From Cafeteria roenbergensis (taxonomy: Eukaryota > Sar > Bigyra > Bicosoecida > Cafeteriaceae), in contig VLTN01000067.1 in NCBI GenBank assembly GCA_008330645.1, forward strand, positions 122,426 through 186,425: DNA of 64,000 nt, in the 5' to 3' direction. Positions 28,801-43,800 of the stretch are shown in pieces. Every line of letters starts with the position of its first letter. Positions within the stretch are counted from its first letter, which is position 1. Made by a program: the position numbers and the translations under genes. A model generated the notes under the pieces. That model did not search any database, was not told the origin of the DNA, and worked only from the letters and a program-made list of their open reading frames with translations.

Positions 28801-31800
28801 CCGGCAAGCAAAACGAGGCTGCCTCCCGCACTCTTCAAAGCACCAGCGCCAGCAGAAAGCGACAGGGTTCCACCAATTCCAGTTCCGCCTGGTCCCGCAG
28901 CAATGGAGGCGTGAGCACCTGACCCAAGCGCCGAGGCACCAGCTTGCAGGTGAAGAGCGCCACCTGCAGCCCCCGATACCGCTGAGCCAGCCGAAACATG
29001 AATACTGCCTGCATTGGAGCCTGATGAAGACCCAGCGAGCAACGACATTGAGCCAGAAGAGGAAGAAGCGGATGTCCCCGTGGACAGGACCATCCACCCG
29101 CTCGCGCCCGCCGAGGAGGCGTCGGCCGTGCGGATGACGGCGTGGCCCGTCGACGACGACGCCCCGACGCCGGTGGCGATGCTGACGTCTCCGCCGGAGT
29201 GGGCCGCGCTGGAGGAGGCCCCGGCGTCCAGAGTGAGGGCGCCGCCCGCGCCCGACGACGACGACCCGGCGCCCACGCTCACCGACCCGCCCGCGCCCGA
29301 CGACGTCGACCCCACGCTCACCGTCACCGATCCGGCCGCGCCGCCCGCGCCGCCCGCCGTGCCCGTGGAGACCACCACGCTGCCCGCCGCGCCGCCCGTG
29401 GCCGCGCCGCTCGCCACCGACACGGCGCCCGACGCTCCGGACGCGGCCGCGCCCGTGGAGAGCACCAGCCACCCGCTCGCGCCCGCCGACGACGCCCCGG
29501 ACGACGCCACCACCACGTGGCCCGACGACGACTTGGACCCGCCGCCGCTCACCACCGACACCACGCCGCCCACCGACGACGTGTCCGTGGTCGACCCCGC
29601 CGACACCAGCACGTTGCCGCCCGACCCGACGGACGAGGCCCCCGCAGTCACCGTCACGGCTCCGCCCGAGCCGCTGGTCGTGGCGCCCACGCCCACGGTC
29701 ACCGACCCCGCCGCGCCGCCCGTGGCCGCGCCCGTGGAGACCACCACGCTGCCCGCCGCGCCGGCCGTGGCCGCGCCGCTCGCCACCGACACGGCGCCCG
29801 ACGCTCCGGACGCGGCCGCGCCCGTGGAGAGCACCAGCCACCCGCTCGCGCCCGCCGACGACGCCCCGGACGACGCCACCACCACGTGGCCCGACGACGA
29901 CTTGGACCCGCCGCCGCTCACCACCGACACCACGCCGCCCACCGACGACGTGTCCGTGGTCGACCCCGCCGACACCAGCACGTTGCCGCCCGACCCGCTG
30001 GTCGTGGCGCCCACGCCCACGGTCACCGACCCCGCCGCGCCGCCCGTGGCCGCGCCCGTGGAGACCACCACGCTGCCCGCCGCGCCGGCCGTGGCCGTGC
30101 CGCTCGCCACTGACACGGCGCCCGACGCTCCGGACGCGGCCGCGCCCGTGGAGAGCACCAGCCACCCGCTCGCGCCCGCCGACGACGCCCCGGACGACGC
30201 CACCACCACGTGGCCCGACGACGACTTGGACCCGCCGCCGCTCACCACCGACACCACGCCGCCCACCGACGACGTGTCCGTGGTCGACCCCGCCGACACC
30301 AGCACGTTGCCGCCCGACCCGACGGACGAGGCCCCCGCAGTCACCGTCACGGCTCCGCCCGAGCCGCTGGTCGTGGCGCCCACGCCCACGGTCACCGACC
30401 CCGCCGCGCCGCCCGTGGCCGCGCCCGTGGAGACCACCACGCTGCCCGCCGCGCCGCCCGTGGCCGCGCCGCTCGCCACCGACACGGCGCCCGACGCTCC
30501 GGACGCGGCCGCGCCCGTGGAGAGCACCAGCCACCCGCTCGCGCCCGCCGACGACGCCCCGGACGACGCCACCACCACGTGGCCCGACGACGACTTGGAC
30601 CCGCCGCCGCTCACCACCGACACCACGCCGCCCACCGACGACGTGTCCGTGGTCGACCCCGCCGACACCAGCACGTTGCCGCCCGACCCGACGGACGAGG
30701 CCCCCGCAGTCACCGTCACGGCTCCGCCCGAGCCGCTGGTCGTGGCGCCCACGCCCACGGTCACCGACCCCGCCGCGCCGCCCGTGGCCGCGCCCGTGGA
30801 GACCACCACGCTGCCCGCCGCGCCGGCCGTGGCCGCGCCGCTCGCCACCGACACGGCGCCCGACGCTCCGGACGCGGCCGCGCCCGTGGAGAGCACCAGC
30901 CACCCGCTCGCGCCCGCCGACGACGCCCCGGACGACGCCACCACCACGTGGCCCGACGACGACTTGGACCCGCCGCCGCTCACCACCGACACCACGCCGC
31001 CCACCGACGACGTGTCCGTGGTCGACCCCGCCGACACCAGCACGTTGCCGCCCGACCCGACGGACGAGGCCCCCGCAGTCACCGTCACGGCTCCGCCCGA
31101 CCCGCTGGTCGTGGCGCCCACGCCCACGGTCACCGACCCCGCCGCGCCGCCCGTGGCCGCGCCCGTGGAGACCACCACGCTGCCCGCCGCGCCGGCCGTG
31201 GCCGCGCCGCTCGCCACCGACACGGCGCCCGACGCTCCGGACGCGGCCGCGCCCGTGGAGAGCACCAGCCACCCGCTCGCGCCCGCCGACGACGCCCCGG
31301 ACGACGCCACCACCACGTGGCCCGACGACGACTTGGACCCGCCGCCGCTCACCACCGACACCACGCCGCCCACCGACGACGTGTCCGTGGTCGACCCCGC
31401 CGACACCAGCACGTTGCCGCCCGACCCGACGGACGAGGCCCCCGCAGTCACCGTCACGGCTCCGCCCGAGCCGCTGGTCGTGGCGCCCACGCCCACGGTC
31501 ACCGACCCCGCCGCGCCGCCCGTGGCCGCGCCCGTGGAGACCACCACGCTGCCCGCCGCGCCGGCCGTGGCCGCGCCGCTCGCCACCGACACGGCGCCCG
31601 ACGCTCCGGACGCGGCCGCGCCCGTGGAGAGCACCAGCCACCCGCTCGCGCCCGCCGACGACGCCCCGGACGACGCCACCACCACGTGGCCCGACGACGA
31701 CTTGGACCCGCCGCCGCTCACCACCGACACCGCGCCGCCCACCGACGACGTGTCCGTGGTCGACCCCGCCGACACCAGCACGTTGCCGCCCGACCCGACG

Positions 31801-34800
31801 GACGAGGCCCCCGCAGTCACCGTCACGGCTCCGCCCGACCCGCTGGTCGTGGCGCCCACGCCCACGGTCACCGACCCCGCCGCGCCGCCCGTGGCCGCGC
31901 CCGTGGAGACCACCACGCTGCCCGCCGCGCCGGCCGTGGCCGCGCCGCTCGCCACCGACACGGCGCCCGACGCTCCGGACGCGGCCGCGCCCGTGGAGAG
32001 CACCAGCCACCCGCTCGCGCCCGCCGACGACGCCCCGGACGACGCCACCACCACGTGGCCCGACGACGACTTGGACCCGCCGCCGCTCACCACCGACACC
32101 ACGCCGCCCACCGACGACGTGTCCGTGGTCGACCCCGCCGACACCAGCACGTTGCCGCCCGACCCGCTGGTCGTGGCGCCCACGCCCACGGTCACCGACC
32201 CCGCCGCGCCGCCCGTGGCCGCGCCCGTGGAGACCACCACGCTGCCCGCCGCGCCGGCCGTGGCCGCGCCGCTCGCCACCAACACGGCGCCCGACGCTCC
32301 GGACGCGGCCGCGCCCGTGGAGAGCACCAGCCACCCGCTCGCGCCCGCCGACGACGCCCCGGACGACGCCACCACCACGTGGCCCGACGACGACTTGGAC
32401 CCGCCGCCGCTCACCACCGACACCACGCCGCCCACCGACGACGTGTCCGTGGTCGACCCCGCCGACACCAGCACGTTGCCGCCCGACCCGACGGACGAGG
32501 CCCCCGCAGTCACCGTCACGGCTCCGCCCGACCCGCTGGTCGTGGCGCCCACGCCCACGGTCACCGACCCCGCCGCGCCGCCCGTGGCCGCGCCCGTGGA
32601 GACCACCACGCTGCCCGCCGCGCCGGCCGTGGCCGCGCCGCTCGCCACCGACACGGCGCCCGACGCTCCGGACGCGGCCGCGCCCGTGGAGAGCACCAGC
32701 CACCCGCTCGCGCCCGCCGACGACGCCCCGGACGACGCCACCACCACGTGGCCCGACGACGACTTGGACCCGCCGCCGCTCACCACCGACACCACGCCGC
32801 CCACCGACGACGTGTCCGTGGTCGACCCCGCCGACACCAGCACGTTGCCGCCCGACCCGACGGACGAGGCCCCCGCAGTCACCGTCACGGCTCCGCCCGA
32901 CCCGCTGGTCGTGGCGCCCACGCCCACGGTCACCGACCCCGCCGCGCCGCCCGTGGCCGCGCCCGTGGAGACCACCACGCTGCCCGCCGCGCCGGCCGTG
33001 GCCGCGCCGCTCGCCACCGACACGGCGCCCGACGCTCCGGACGCGGCCGCGCCCGTGGAGAGCACCAGCCACCCGCTCGCGCCCGCCGACGACGCCCCGG
33101 ACGACGCCACCACCACGTGGCCCGACGACGACTTGGACCCGCCGCCGCTCACCACCGACACCGCGCCGCCCACCGACGACGTGTCCGTGGTCGACCCCGC
33201 CGACACCAGCACGTTGCCGCCCGAGCCGCTGGTCGTGGCGCCCACGCCCACGGTCACCGACCCCGCCGCGCCGCCCGTGGCCGCGCCCGTGGAGACCACC
33301 ACGCTGCCCGCCGCGCCGGCCGTGGCCGCGCCGCTCGCCACCGACACGGCGCCCGACGCTCCGGACGCGGCCGCGCCCGTGGAGAGCACCAGCCACCCGC
33401 TCGCGCCCGCCGACGACGCCCCGGACGACGCCACCACCACGTGGCCCGACGACGACTTGGACCCGCCGCCGCTCACCACCGACACCACGCCGCCCACCGA
33501 CGACGTGTCCGTGGTCGACCCCGCCGACACCAGCACGTTGCCGCCCGAGCCGCTGGTCGTGGCGCCCACGCCCACGGTCACCGACCCCGCCGCGCCGGCC
33601 GTGGCCGCGCCCGTGGAGACCACCACGCTGCCCGCCGCGCCGGCCGTGGCCGCGCCGCTCGCCACCGACACGGCGCCCGACGCTCCGGACGCGGCCGCGC
33701 CCGTGGAGAGCACCAGCCACCCGCTCGCGCCCGCCGACGACGCCCCGGACGACGCCACCACCACGTGGCCCGACGACGACTTGGACCCGCCGCCGCTCAC
33801 CACCGACACCACGCCGCCCACCGACGACGTGTCCGTGGTCGACCCCGCCGACACCAGCACGTTGCCGCCCGAGCCGCTGGTCGTGGCGCCCACGCCCACG
33901 GTCACCGACCCCGCCGCGCCGCCCGTGGCCGCGCCCGTGGAGACCACCACGCTGCCCGCCGCGCCGGCCGTGGCCGCGCCGCTCGCCACCGACACGGCGC
34001 CCGACGCTCCGGACGCGGCCGCGCCCGTGGAGAGCACCAGCCACCCGCTCGCGCCCGCCGACGACGCCCCGGACGACGCCACCACCACGTGGCCCGACGA
34101 CGACTTGGACCCGCCGCCGCTCACCACCGACACCACGCCGCCCACCGACGACGTGTCCGTGGTCGACCCCGCCGACACCAGCACGTTGCCGCCCGACCCG
34201 ACGGACGAGGCCCCCGCAGTCACCGTCACGGCTCCGCCCGAGCCGCTGGTCGTGGCGCCCACGCCCACGGTCACCGACCCCGCCGCGCCGCCCGTGGCCG
34301 CGCCCGTGGAGACCACCACGCTGCCCGCCGCGCCGGCCGTGGCCGCGCCGCTCGCCACCGACACGGCGCCCGACGCTCCGGACGCGGCCGCGCCCGTGGA
34401 GAGCACCAGCCACCCGCTCGCGCCCGCCGACGACGCCCCGGACGACGCCACCACCACGTGGCCCGACGACGACTTGGACCCGCCGCCGCTCACCACCGAC
34501 ACCACGCCGCCCACCGACGACGTGTCCGTGGTCGACCCCGCCGACACCAGCACGTTGCCGCCCGAGCCGCTGGTCGTGGCGCCCACGCCCACGGTCACCG
34601 ACCCCGCCGCGCCGCCCGTGGCCGCGCCCGTGGAGACCACCACGCTGCCCGCCGCGCCGGCCGTGGCCGCGCCGCTCGCCACCGACACGGCGCCCGACGC
34701 TCCGGACGCGGCCGCGCCCGTGGAGAGCACCAGCCACCCGCTCGCGCCCGCCGACGACGCCCCGGACGACGCCACCACCACGTGGCCCGACGACGACTTG

Positions 34801-37800
34801 GACCCGCCGCCGCTCACCACCGACACCACGCCGCCCACCGACGACGTGTCCGTGGTCGACCCCGCCGACACCAGCACGTTGCCGCCCGACCCGCTGGTCG
34901 TGGCGCCCACGCCCACGGTCACCGACCCCGCCGCGCCGCCCGTGGCCGCGCCCGTGGAGACCACCACGCTGCCCGCCGCGCCGGCCGTGGCCGCGCCGCT
35001 CGCCACCGACACGGCGCCCGACGCTCCGGACGCGGCCGCGCCCGTGGAGAGCACCAGCCACCCGCTCGCGCCCGCCGACGACGCCCCGGACGACGCCACC
35101 ACCACGTGGCCCGACGACGACTTGGACCCGCCGCCGCTCACCACCGACACCACGCCGCCCACCGACGACGTGTCCGTGGTCGACCCCGCCGACACCAGCA
35201 CGTTGCCGCCCGACCCGACGGACGAGGCCCCCGCAGTCACCGTCACGGCTCCGCCCGAGCCGCTGGTCGTGGCGCCCACGCCCACGGTCACCGACCCCGC
35301 CGCGCCGCCCGTGGCCGCGCCCGTGGAGACCACCACGCTGCCCGCCGCGCCGGCCGTGGCCGCGCCGCTCGCCACCGACACGGCGCCCGACGCTCCGGAC
35401 GCGGCCGCGCCCGTGGAGAGCACCAGCCACCCGCTCGCGCCCGCCGACGACGCCCCGGACGACGCCACCACCACGTGGCCCGACGACGACTTGGACCCGC
35501 CGCCGCTCACCACCGACACCACGCCGCCCACCGACGACGTGTCCGTGGTCGACCCCGCCGACACCAGCACGTTGCCGCCCGACCCGACGGACGAGGCCCC
35601 CGCAGTCACCGTCACGGCTCCGCCCGACCCGCTGGTCGTGGCGCCCACGCCCACGGTCACCGACCCCGCCGCGCCGCCCGTGGCCGCGCCCGTGGAGACC
35701 ACCACGCTGCCCGCCGCGCCGGCCGTGGCCGCGCCGCTCGCCACCGACACGGCGCCCGACGCTCCGGACGCGGCCGCGCCCGTGGAGAGCACCAGCCACC
35801 CGCTCGCGCCCGCCGACGACGCCCCGGACGACGCCACCACCACGTGGCCCGACGACGACTTGGACCCGCCGCCGCTCACCACCGACACCACGCCGCCCAC
35901 CGACGACGTGTCCGTGGTCGACCCCGCCGACACCAGCACGTTGCCGCCCGACCCGACGGACGAGGCCCCCGCAGTCACCGTCACGGCTCCGCCCGACCCG
36001 CTGGTCGTGGCGCCCACGCCCACGGTCACCGACCCCGCCGCGCCGCCCGTGGCCGCGCCCGTGGAGACCACCACGCTGCCCGCCGCGCCGGCCGTGGCCG
36101 CGCCGCTCGCCACCGACACGGCGCCCGACGCTCCGGACGCGGCCGCGCCCGTGGAGAGCACCAGCCACCCGCTCGCGCCCGCCGACGACGCCCCGGACGA
36201 CGCCACCACCACGTGGCCCGACGACGACTTGGACCCGCCGCCGCTCACCACCGACACCACGCCGCCCACCGACGACGTGTCCGTGGTCGACCCCGCCGAC
36301 ACCAGCACGTTGCCGCCCGACCCGACGGACGAGGCCCCCGCAGTCACCGTCACGGCTCCGCCCGACCCGCTGGTCGTGGCGCCCACGCCCACGGTCACCG
36401 ACCCCGCCGCGCCGCCCGTGGCCGCGCCCGTGGAGACCACCACGCTGCCCGCCGCGCCGGCCGTGGCCGCGCCGCTCGCCACCGACACGGCGCCCGACGC
36501 TCCGGACGCGGCCGCGCCCGTGGAGAGCACCAGCCACCCGCTCGCGCCCGCCGACGACGCCCCGGACGACGCCACCACCACGTGGCCCGACGACGACTTG
36601 GACCCGCCGCCGCTCACCACCGACACCGCGCCGCCCACCGACGACGTGTCCGTGGTCGACCCCGCCGACACCAGCACGTTGCCGCCCGTCACCGTCACGG
36701 CTCCGCTGGTCGTGGCGCCCACGCCCACGGTCACCGACCCCGCCGCGCCGCCCGTGGCCGCGCCCGTGGAGACCACCACGCTGCCCGCCGCGCCGGCCGT
36801 GGCCGCGCCGCTCGCCACCGACACGGCGCCCGACGCTCCGGACGCGGCCGCGCCCGTGGAGAGCACCAGCCACCCGCTCGCGCCCGCCGACGACGCCCCG
36901 GACGACGCCACCACCACGTGGCCCGACGACGACTTGGACCCGCCGCCGCTCACCACCGACACCACGCCGCCCACCGACGACGTGTCCGTGGTCGACCCCG
37001 CCGACACCAGCACGTTGCCGCCCGACCCGCTGGTCGTGGCGCCCACGCCCACGGTCACCGACCCCGCCGCGCCGCCCGTGGCCGCGCCCGTGGAGACCAC
37101 CACGCTGCCCGCCGCGCCGGCCGTGGCCGCGCCGCTCGCCACCGACACGGCGCCCGACGCTCCGGACGCGGCCGCGCCCGTGGAGAGCACCAGCCACCCG
37201 CTCGCGCCCGCCGACGACGCCCCGGACGACGCCACCACCACGTGGCCCGACGACGACTTGGACCCGCCGCCGCTCACCACCGACACCACGCCGCCCACCG
37301 ACGACGTGTCCGTGGTCGACCCCGCCGACACCAGCACGTTGCCGCCCGACCCGACGGACGAGGCCCCCGCAGTCACCGTCACGGCTCCGCCCGACCCGCT
37401 GGTCGTGGCGCCCACGCCCACGGTCACCGACCCCGCCGCGCCGCCCGTGGCCGCGCCCGTGGAGACCACCACGCTGCCCGCCGCGCCGGCCGTGCCGCCG
37501 CGCCGCTCGCCACCGACACGGCGCCCGACGCTCCGGACGCGGCCGCGCCCGTGGAGAGCACCAGCCACCCGCTCGCGCCCGCCGACGACGCCCCGGACGA
37601 CGCCACCACCACGTGGCCCGACGACGACTTGGACCCGCCGCCGCTCACCACCGACACCACGCCGCCCACCGACGACGTGTCCGTGGTCGACCCCGCCGAC
37701 ACCAGCACGTTGCCGCCCGACCCGCTGGTCGTGGCGCCCACGCCCACGGTCACCGACCCCGCCGCGCCGCCCGTGGCCGCGCCCGTGGAGACCACCACGC

Positions 37801-40800
37801 TGCCCGCCGCGCCGGCCGTGGCCGCGCCGCTCGCCACCGACACGGCGCCCGACGCTCCGGACGCGGCCGCGCCCGTGGAGAGCACCAGCCACCCGCTCGC
37901 GCCCGCCGACGACGCCCCGGACGACGCCACCACCACGTGGCCCGACGACGACTTGGACCCGCCGCCGCTCACCACCGACACCACGCCGCCCACCGACGAC
38001 GTGTCCGTGGTCGACCCCGCCGACACCAGCACGTTGCCGCCCGACCCGACGGACGAGGCCCCCGCAGTCACCGTCACGGCTCCGCCCGACCCGCTGGTCG
38101 TGGCGCCCACGCCCACGGTCACCGACCCCGCCGCGCCGCCCGTGGCCGCGCCCGTGGAGACCACCACGCTGCCCGCCGCGCCGGCCGTGGCCGCGCCGCT
38201 CGCCACCGACACGGCGCCCGACGCTCCGGACGCGGCCGCGCCCGTGGAGAGCACCAGCCACCCGCTCGCGCCCGCCGACGACGCCCCGGACGACGCCACC
38301 ACCACGTGGCCCGACGACGACTTGGACCCGCCGCCGCTCACCACCGACACCACGCCGCCCACCGACGACGTGTCCGTGGTCGACCCCGCCGACACCAGCA
38401 CGTTGCCGCCCGACCCGACGGACGAGGCCCCCGCAGTCACCGTCACGGCTCCGCCCGACCCGCTGGTCGTGGCGCCCACGCCCACGGTCACCGACCCCGC
38501 CGCGCCGCCCGTGGCCGCGCCCGTGGAGACCACCACGCTGCCCGCCGCGCCGGCCGTGGCCGCGCCGCTCGCCACCGACACGGCGCCCGACGCTCCGGAC
38601 GCGGCCGCGCCCGTGGAGAGCACCAGCCACCCGCTCGCGCCCGCCGACGACGCCCCGGACGACGCCACCACCACGTGGCCCGACGACGACTTGGACCCGC
38701 CGCCGCTCACCACCGACACCACGCCGCCCACCGACGACGTGTCCGTGGTCGACCCCGCCGACACCAGCACGTTGCCGCCCGACCCGACGGTCCCCCGCAG
38801 TCACCGTCACGGCTCCGCCCGACCCGCTGGTCGTGGCGCCCACGCCCACGGTCACCGACCCCGCCGCGCCGCCCGTGGCCGCGCCCGTGGAGACCACCAC
38901 GCTGCCCGCCGCGCCGGCCGTGGCCGCGCCGCTCGCCACCGACACGGCGCCCGACGCTCCGGACGCGGCCGCGCCCGTGGAGAGCACCAGCCACCCGCTC
39001 GCGCCCGCCGACGACGCCCCGGACGACGCCACCACCACGTGGCCCGACGACGACTTGGACCCGCCGCCGCTCACCACCGACACCACGCCGCCCACCGACG
39101 ACGTGTCCGTGGTCGACCCCGCCGACACCAGCACGTTGCCGCCCGACCCGCTGGTCGTGGCGCCCACGCCCACGGTCACCGACCCCGCCGCGCCGCCCGT
39201 GGCCGCGCCCGTGGAGACCACCACGCTGCCCGCCGCGCCGGCCGTGGCCGCGCCGCTCGCCACCGACACGGCGCCCGACGCTCCGGACGCGGCCGCGCCC
39301 GTGGAGAGCACCAGCCACCCGCTCGCGCCCGCCGACGACGCCCCGGACGACGCCACCACCACGTGGCCCGACGACGACTTGGACCCGCCGCCGCTCACCA
39401 CCGACACCACGCCGCCCACCGACGACGTGTCCGTGGTCGACCCCGCCGACACCAGCACGTTGCCGCCCGACCCGACGGACGAGGCCCCCGCAGTCACCGT
39501 CACGGCTCCGCCCGACCCGCTGGTCGTGGCGCCCACGCCCACGGTCACCGACCCCGCCGCGCCGCCCGTGGCCGCGCCCGTGGAGACCACCACGCTGCCC
39601 GCCGCGCCGGCCGTGGCCGCGCCGCTCGCCACCGACACGGCGCCCGACGCTCCGGACGCGGCCGCGCCCGTGGAGAGCACCAGCCACCCGCTCGCGCCCG
39701 CCGACGACGCCCCGGACGACGCCACCACCACGTGGCCCGACGACGACTTGGACCCGCCGCCGCTCACCACCGACACCACGCCGCCCACCGACGACGTGTC
39801 CGTGGTCGACCCCGCCGACACCAGCACGTTGCCGCCCGACCCGACGGACGAGGCCCCCGCAGTCACCGTCACGGCTCCGCCCGACCCGCTGGTCGTGGCG
39901 CCCACGCCCACGGTCACCGACCCCGCCGCGCCGCCCGTGGCCGCGCCCGTGGAGACCACCACGCTGCCCGCCGCGCCGGCCGTGGCCGCGCCGCTCGCCA
40001 CCGACACGGCGCCCGACGCTCCGGACGCGGCCGCGCCCGTGGAGAGCACCAGCCACCCGCTCGCGCCCGCCGACGACGCCCCGGACGACGCCACCACCAC
40101 GTGGCCCGACGACGACTTGGACCCGCCGCCGCTCACCACCGACACCACGCCGCCCACCGACGACGTGTCCGTGGTCGACCCCGCCGACACCAGCACGTTG
40201 CCGCCCGACCCGACGGACGAGGCCCGCAGTCACCGTCACGGCTCCGCCCGACCCGCTGGTCGTGGCGCCCACGCCCACGGTCACCGACCCCGCCGCGCCG
40301 CCCGTGGCCGCGCCCGTGGAGACCACCACGCTGCCCGCCGCGCCGGCCGTGGCCGCGCCGCTCGCCACCGACACGGCGCCCGACGCTCCGGACGCGGCCG
40401 CGCCCGTGGAGAGCACCAGCCACCCGCTCGCGCCCGCCGACGACGCCCCGGACGACGCCACCACCACGTGGCCCGACGACGACTTGGACCCGCCGCCGCT
40501 CACCACCGACACCACGCCGCCCACCGACGACGTGTCCGTGGTCGACCCCGCCGACACCAGCACGTTGCCGCCCGACCCGACGGACGAGGCCCCCGCAGTC
40601 ACCGTCACGGCTCCGCCCGACCCGCTGGTCGTGGCGCCCACGCCCACGGTCACCGACCCCGCCGCGCCGCCCGTGGCCGCGCCCGTGGAGACCACCACGC
40701 TGCCCGCCGCGCCGGCCGTGGCCGCGCCGCTCGCCACCGACACGGCGCCCGACGCTCCGGACGCGGCCGCGCCCGTGGAGAGCACCAGCCACCCGCTCGC

Positions 40801-43800
40801 GCCCGCCGACGACGCCCCGGACGACGCCACCACCACGTGGCCCGACGACGACTTGGACCCGCCGCCGCTCACCACCGACACCACGCCGCCCACCGACGAC
40901 GTGTCCGTGGTCGACCCCGCCGACACCAGCACGTTGCCGCCCGACCCGACGGACGAGGCCCCCGCAGTCACCGTCACGGCTCCGCCCGACCCGCTGGTCG
41001 TGGCGCCCACGCCCACGGTCACCGACCCCGCCGCGCCGCCCGTGGCCGCGCCCGTGGAGACCACCACGCTGCCCGCCGCGCCGGCCGTGGCCGCGCCGCT
41101 CGCCACCGACACGGCGCCCGACGCTCCGGACGCGGCCGCGCCCGTGGAGAGCACCAGCCACCCGCTCGCGCCCGCCGACGACGCCCCGGACGACGCCACC
41201 ACCACGTGGCCCGACGACGACTTGGACCCGCCGCCGCTCACCACCGACACCACGCCGCCCACCGACGACGTGTCCGTGGTCGACCCCGCCGACACCAGCA
41301 CGTTGCCGCCCGACCCGACGGACGAGGCCCCCGCAGTCACCGTCACGGCTCCGCCCGACCCGCTGGTCGTGGCGCCCACGCCCACGGTCACCGACCCCGC
41401 CGCGCCGCCCGTGGCCGCGCCCGTGGAGACCACCACGCTGCCCGCCGCGCCGGCCGTGGCCGCGCCGCTCGCCACCGACACGGCGCCCGACGCTCCGGAC
41501 GCGGCCGCGCCCGTGGAGAGCACCAGCCACCCGCTCGCGCCCGCCGACGACGCCCCGGACGACGCCACCACCACGTGGCCCGACGACGACTTGGACCCGC
41601 CGCCCTCTCACCACCGACACCACGCCGCCCACCGACGACGTGTCCGTGGTCGACCCCGCCGACACCAGCACGTTGCCGCCCGACCCGACGGACGAGGCCC
41701 CCGCAGTCACCGTCACGGCTCCGCCCGACCCGCTGGTCGTGGCGCCCACGCCCACGGTCACCGACCCCGCCGCGCCGCCCGTGGCCGCGCCCGTGGAGAC
41801 CACCACGCTGCCCGCCGCGCCGGCCGTGGCCGCGCCGCTCGCCACCGACACGGCGCCCGACGCTCCGGACGCGGCCGCGCCCGTGGAGAGCACCAGCCAC
41901 CCGCTCGCGCCCGCCGACGACGCCCCGGACGACGCCACCACCACGTGGCCCGACGACGACTTGGACCCGCCGCCGCTCACCACCGACACCACGCCGCCCA
42001 CCGACGACGTGTCCGTGGTCGACCCCGCCGACACCAGCACGTTGCCGCCCGACCCGACGGACGAGGCCCCCGCAGTCACCGTCACGGCTCCGCCCGACCC
42101 GCTGGTCGTGGCGCCCACGCCCACGGTCACCGACCCCGCCGCGCCGCCCGTGGCCGCGCCCGTGGAGACCACCACGCTGCCCGCCGCGCCGGCCGTGGCC
42201 GCGCCGCTCGCCACCGACACGGCGCCCGACGCTCCGGACGCGGCCGCGCCCGTGGAGAGCACCAGCCACCCGCTCGCGCCCGCCGACGACGCCCCGGACG
42301 ACGCCACCACCACGTGGCCCGACGACGACTTGGACCCGCCGCCGCTCACCACCGACACCACGCCGCCCACCGACGACGTGTCCGTGGTCGACCCCGCCGA
42401 CACCAGCACGTTGCCGCCCGACCCGACGGACGAGGCCCCCCGCAGTCACCGTCACGGCTCCGCCCGACCCGCTGGTCGTGGCGCCCACGCCCACGGTCAC
42501 CGACCCCGCCGCGCCGCCCGTGGCCGCGCCCGTGGAGACCACCACGCTGCCCGCCGCGCCGGCCGTGGCCGCGCCGCTCGCCACCGACACGGCGCCCGAC
42601 GCTCCGGACGCGGCCGCGCCCGTGGAGAGCACCAGCCACCCGCTCGCGCCCGCCGACGACGCCCCGGACGACGCCACCACCACGTGGCCCGACGACGACT
42701 TGGACCCGCCGCCGCTCACCACCGACACCACGCCGCCCACCGACGACGTGTCCGTGGTCGACCCCGCCGACACCAGCACGTTGCCGCCCGACCCGACGGA
42801 CGAGGCCCCCGCAGTCACCGTCACGGCTCCGCCCGACCCGCTGGTCGTGGCGCCCACGCCCACGGTCACCGACCCCGCCGCGCCGCCCGTGGCCGCGCCC
42901 GTGGAGACCACCACGCTGCCCGCCGCGCCGGCCGTGGCCGCGCCGCTCGCCACCGACACGGCGCCCGACGCTCCGGACGCGGCCGCGCCCGTGGAGAGCA
43001 CCAGCCACCCGCTCGCGCCCGCCGACGACGCCCCGGACGACGCCACCACCACGTGGCCCGACGACGACTTGGACCCGCCGCCGCTCACCACCGACACCAC
43101 GCCGCCCACCGACGACGTGTCCGTGGTCGACCCCGCCGACACCAGCACGTTGCCGCCCGACCCGACGGACGAGGCCCCCGCAGTCACCGTCACGGCTCCG
43201 CCCGACCCGCTGGTCGTGGCGCCCACGCCCACGGTCACCGACCCCGCCGCGCCGCCCGTGGCCGCGCCCGTGGAGACCACCACGCTGCCCGCCGCGCCGG
43301 CCGTGGCCGCGCCGCTCGCCACCGACACGGCGCCCGACGCTCCGGACGCGGCCGCGCCCGTGGAGAGCACCAGCCACCCGCTCGCGCCCGCCGACGACGC
43401 CCCGGACGACGCCACCACCACGTGGCCCGACGACGACTTGGACCCGCCGCCGCTCACCACCGACACCACGCCGCCCACCGACGACGTGTCCGTGGTCGAC
43501 CCCGCCGACACCAGCACGTTGCCCGACCCGACGGACGACCCGCTGGTCGTGGCGCCCACGCCCACGGTCACCGACCCCGCCGCGCCGCCCGTGGCCGCGC
43601 CCGTGGAGACCACCACGCTGCCCGCCGCGCCGGCCGTGGCCGCGCCGCTCGCCACCGACACGGCGCCCGACGCTCCGGACGCGGCCGCGCCCGTGGAGAG
43701 CACCAGCCACCCGCTCGCGCCCGCCGACGACGCCCCGGACGACGCCACCACCACGTGGCCCGACGACGACTTGGACCCGCCGCCGCTCACCACCGACACC

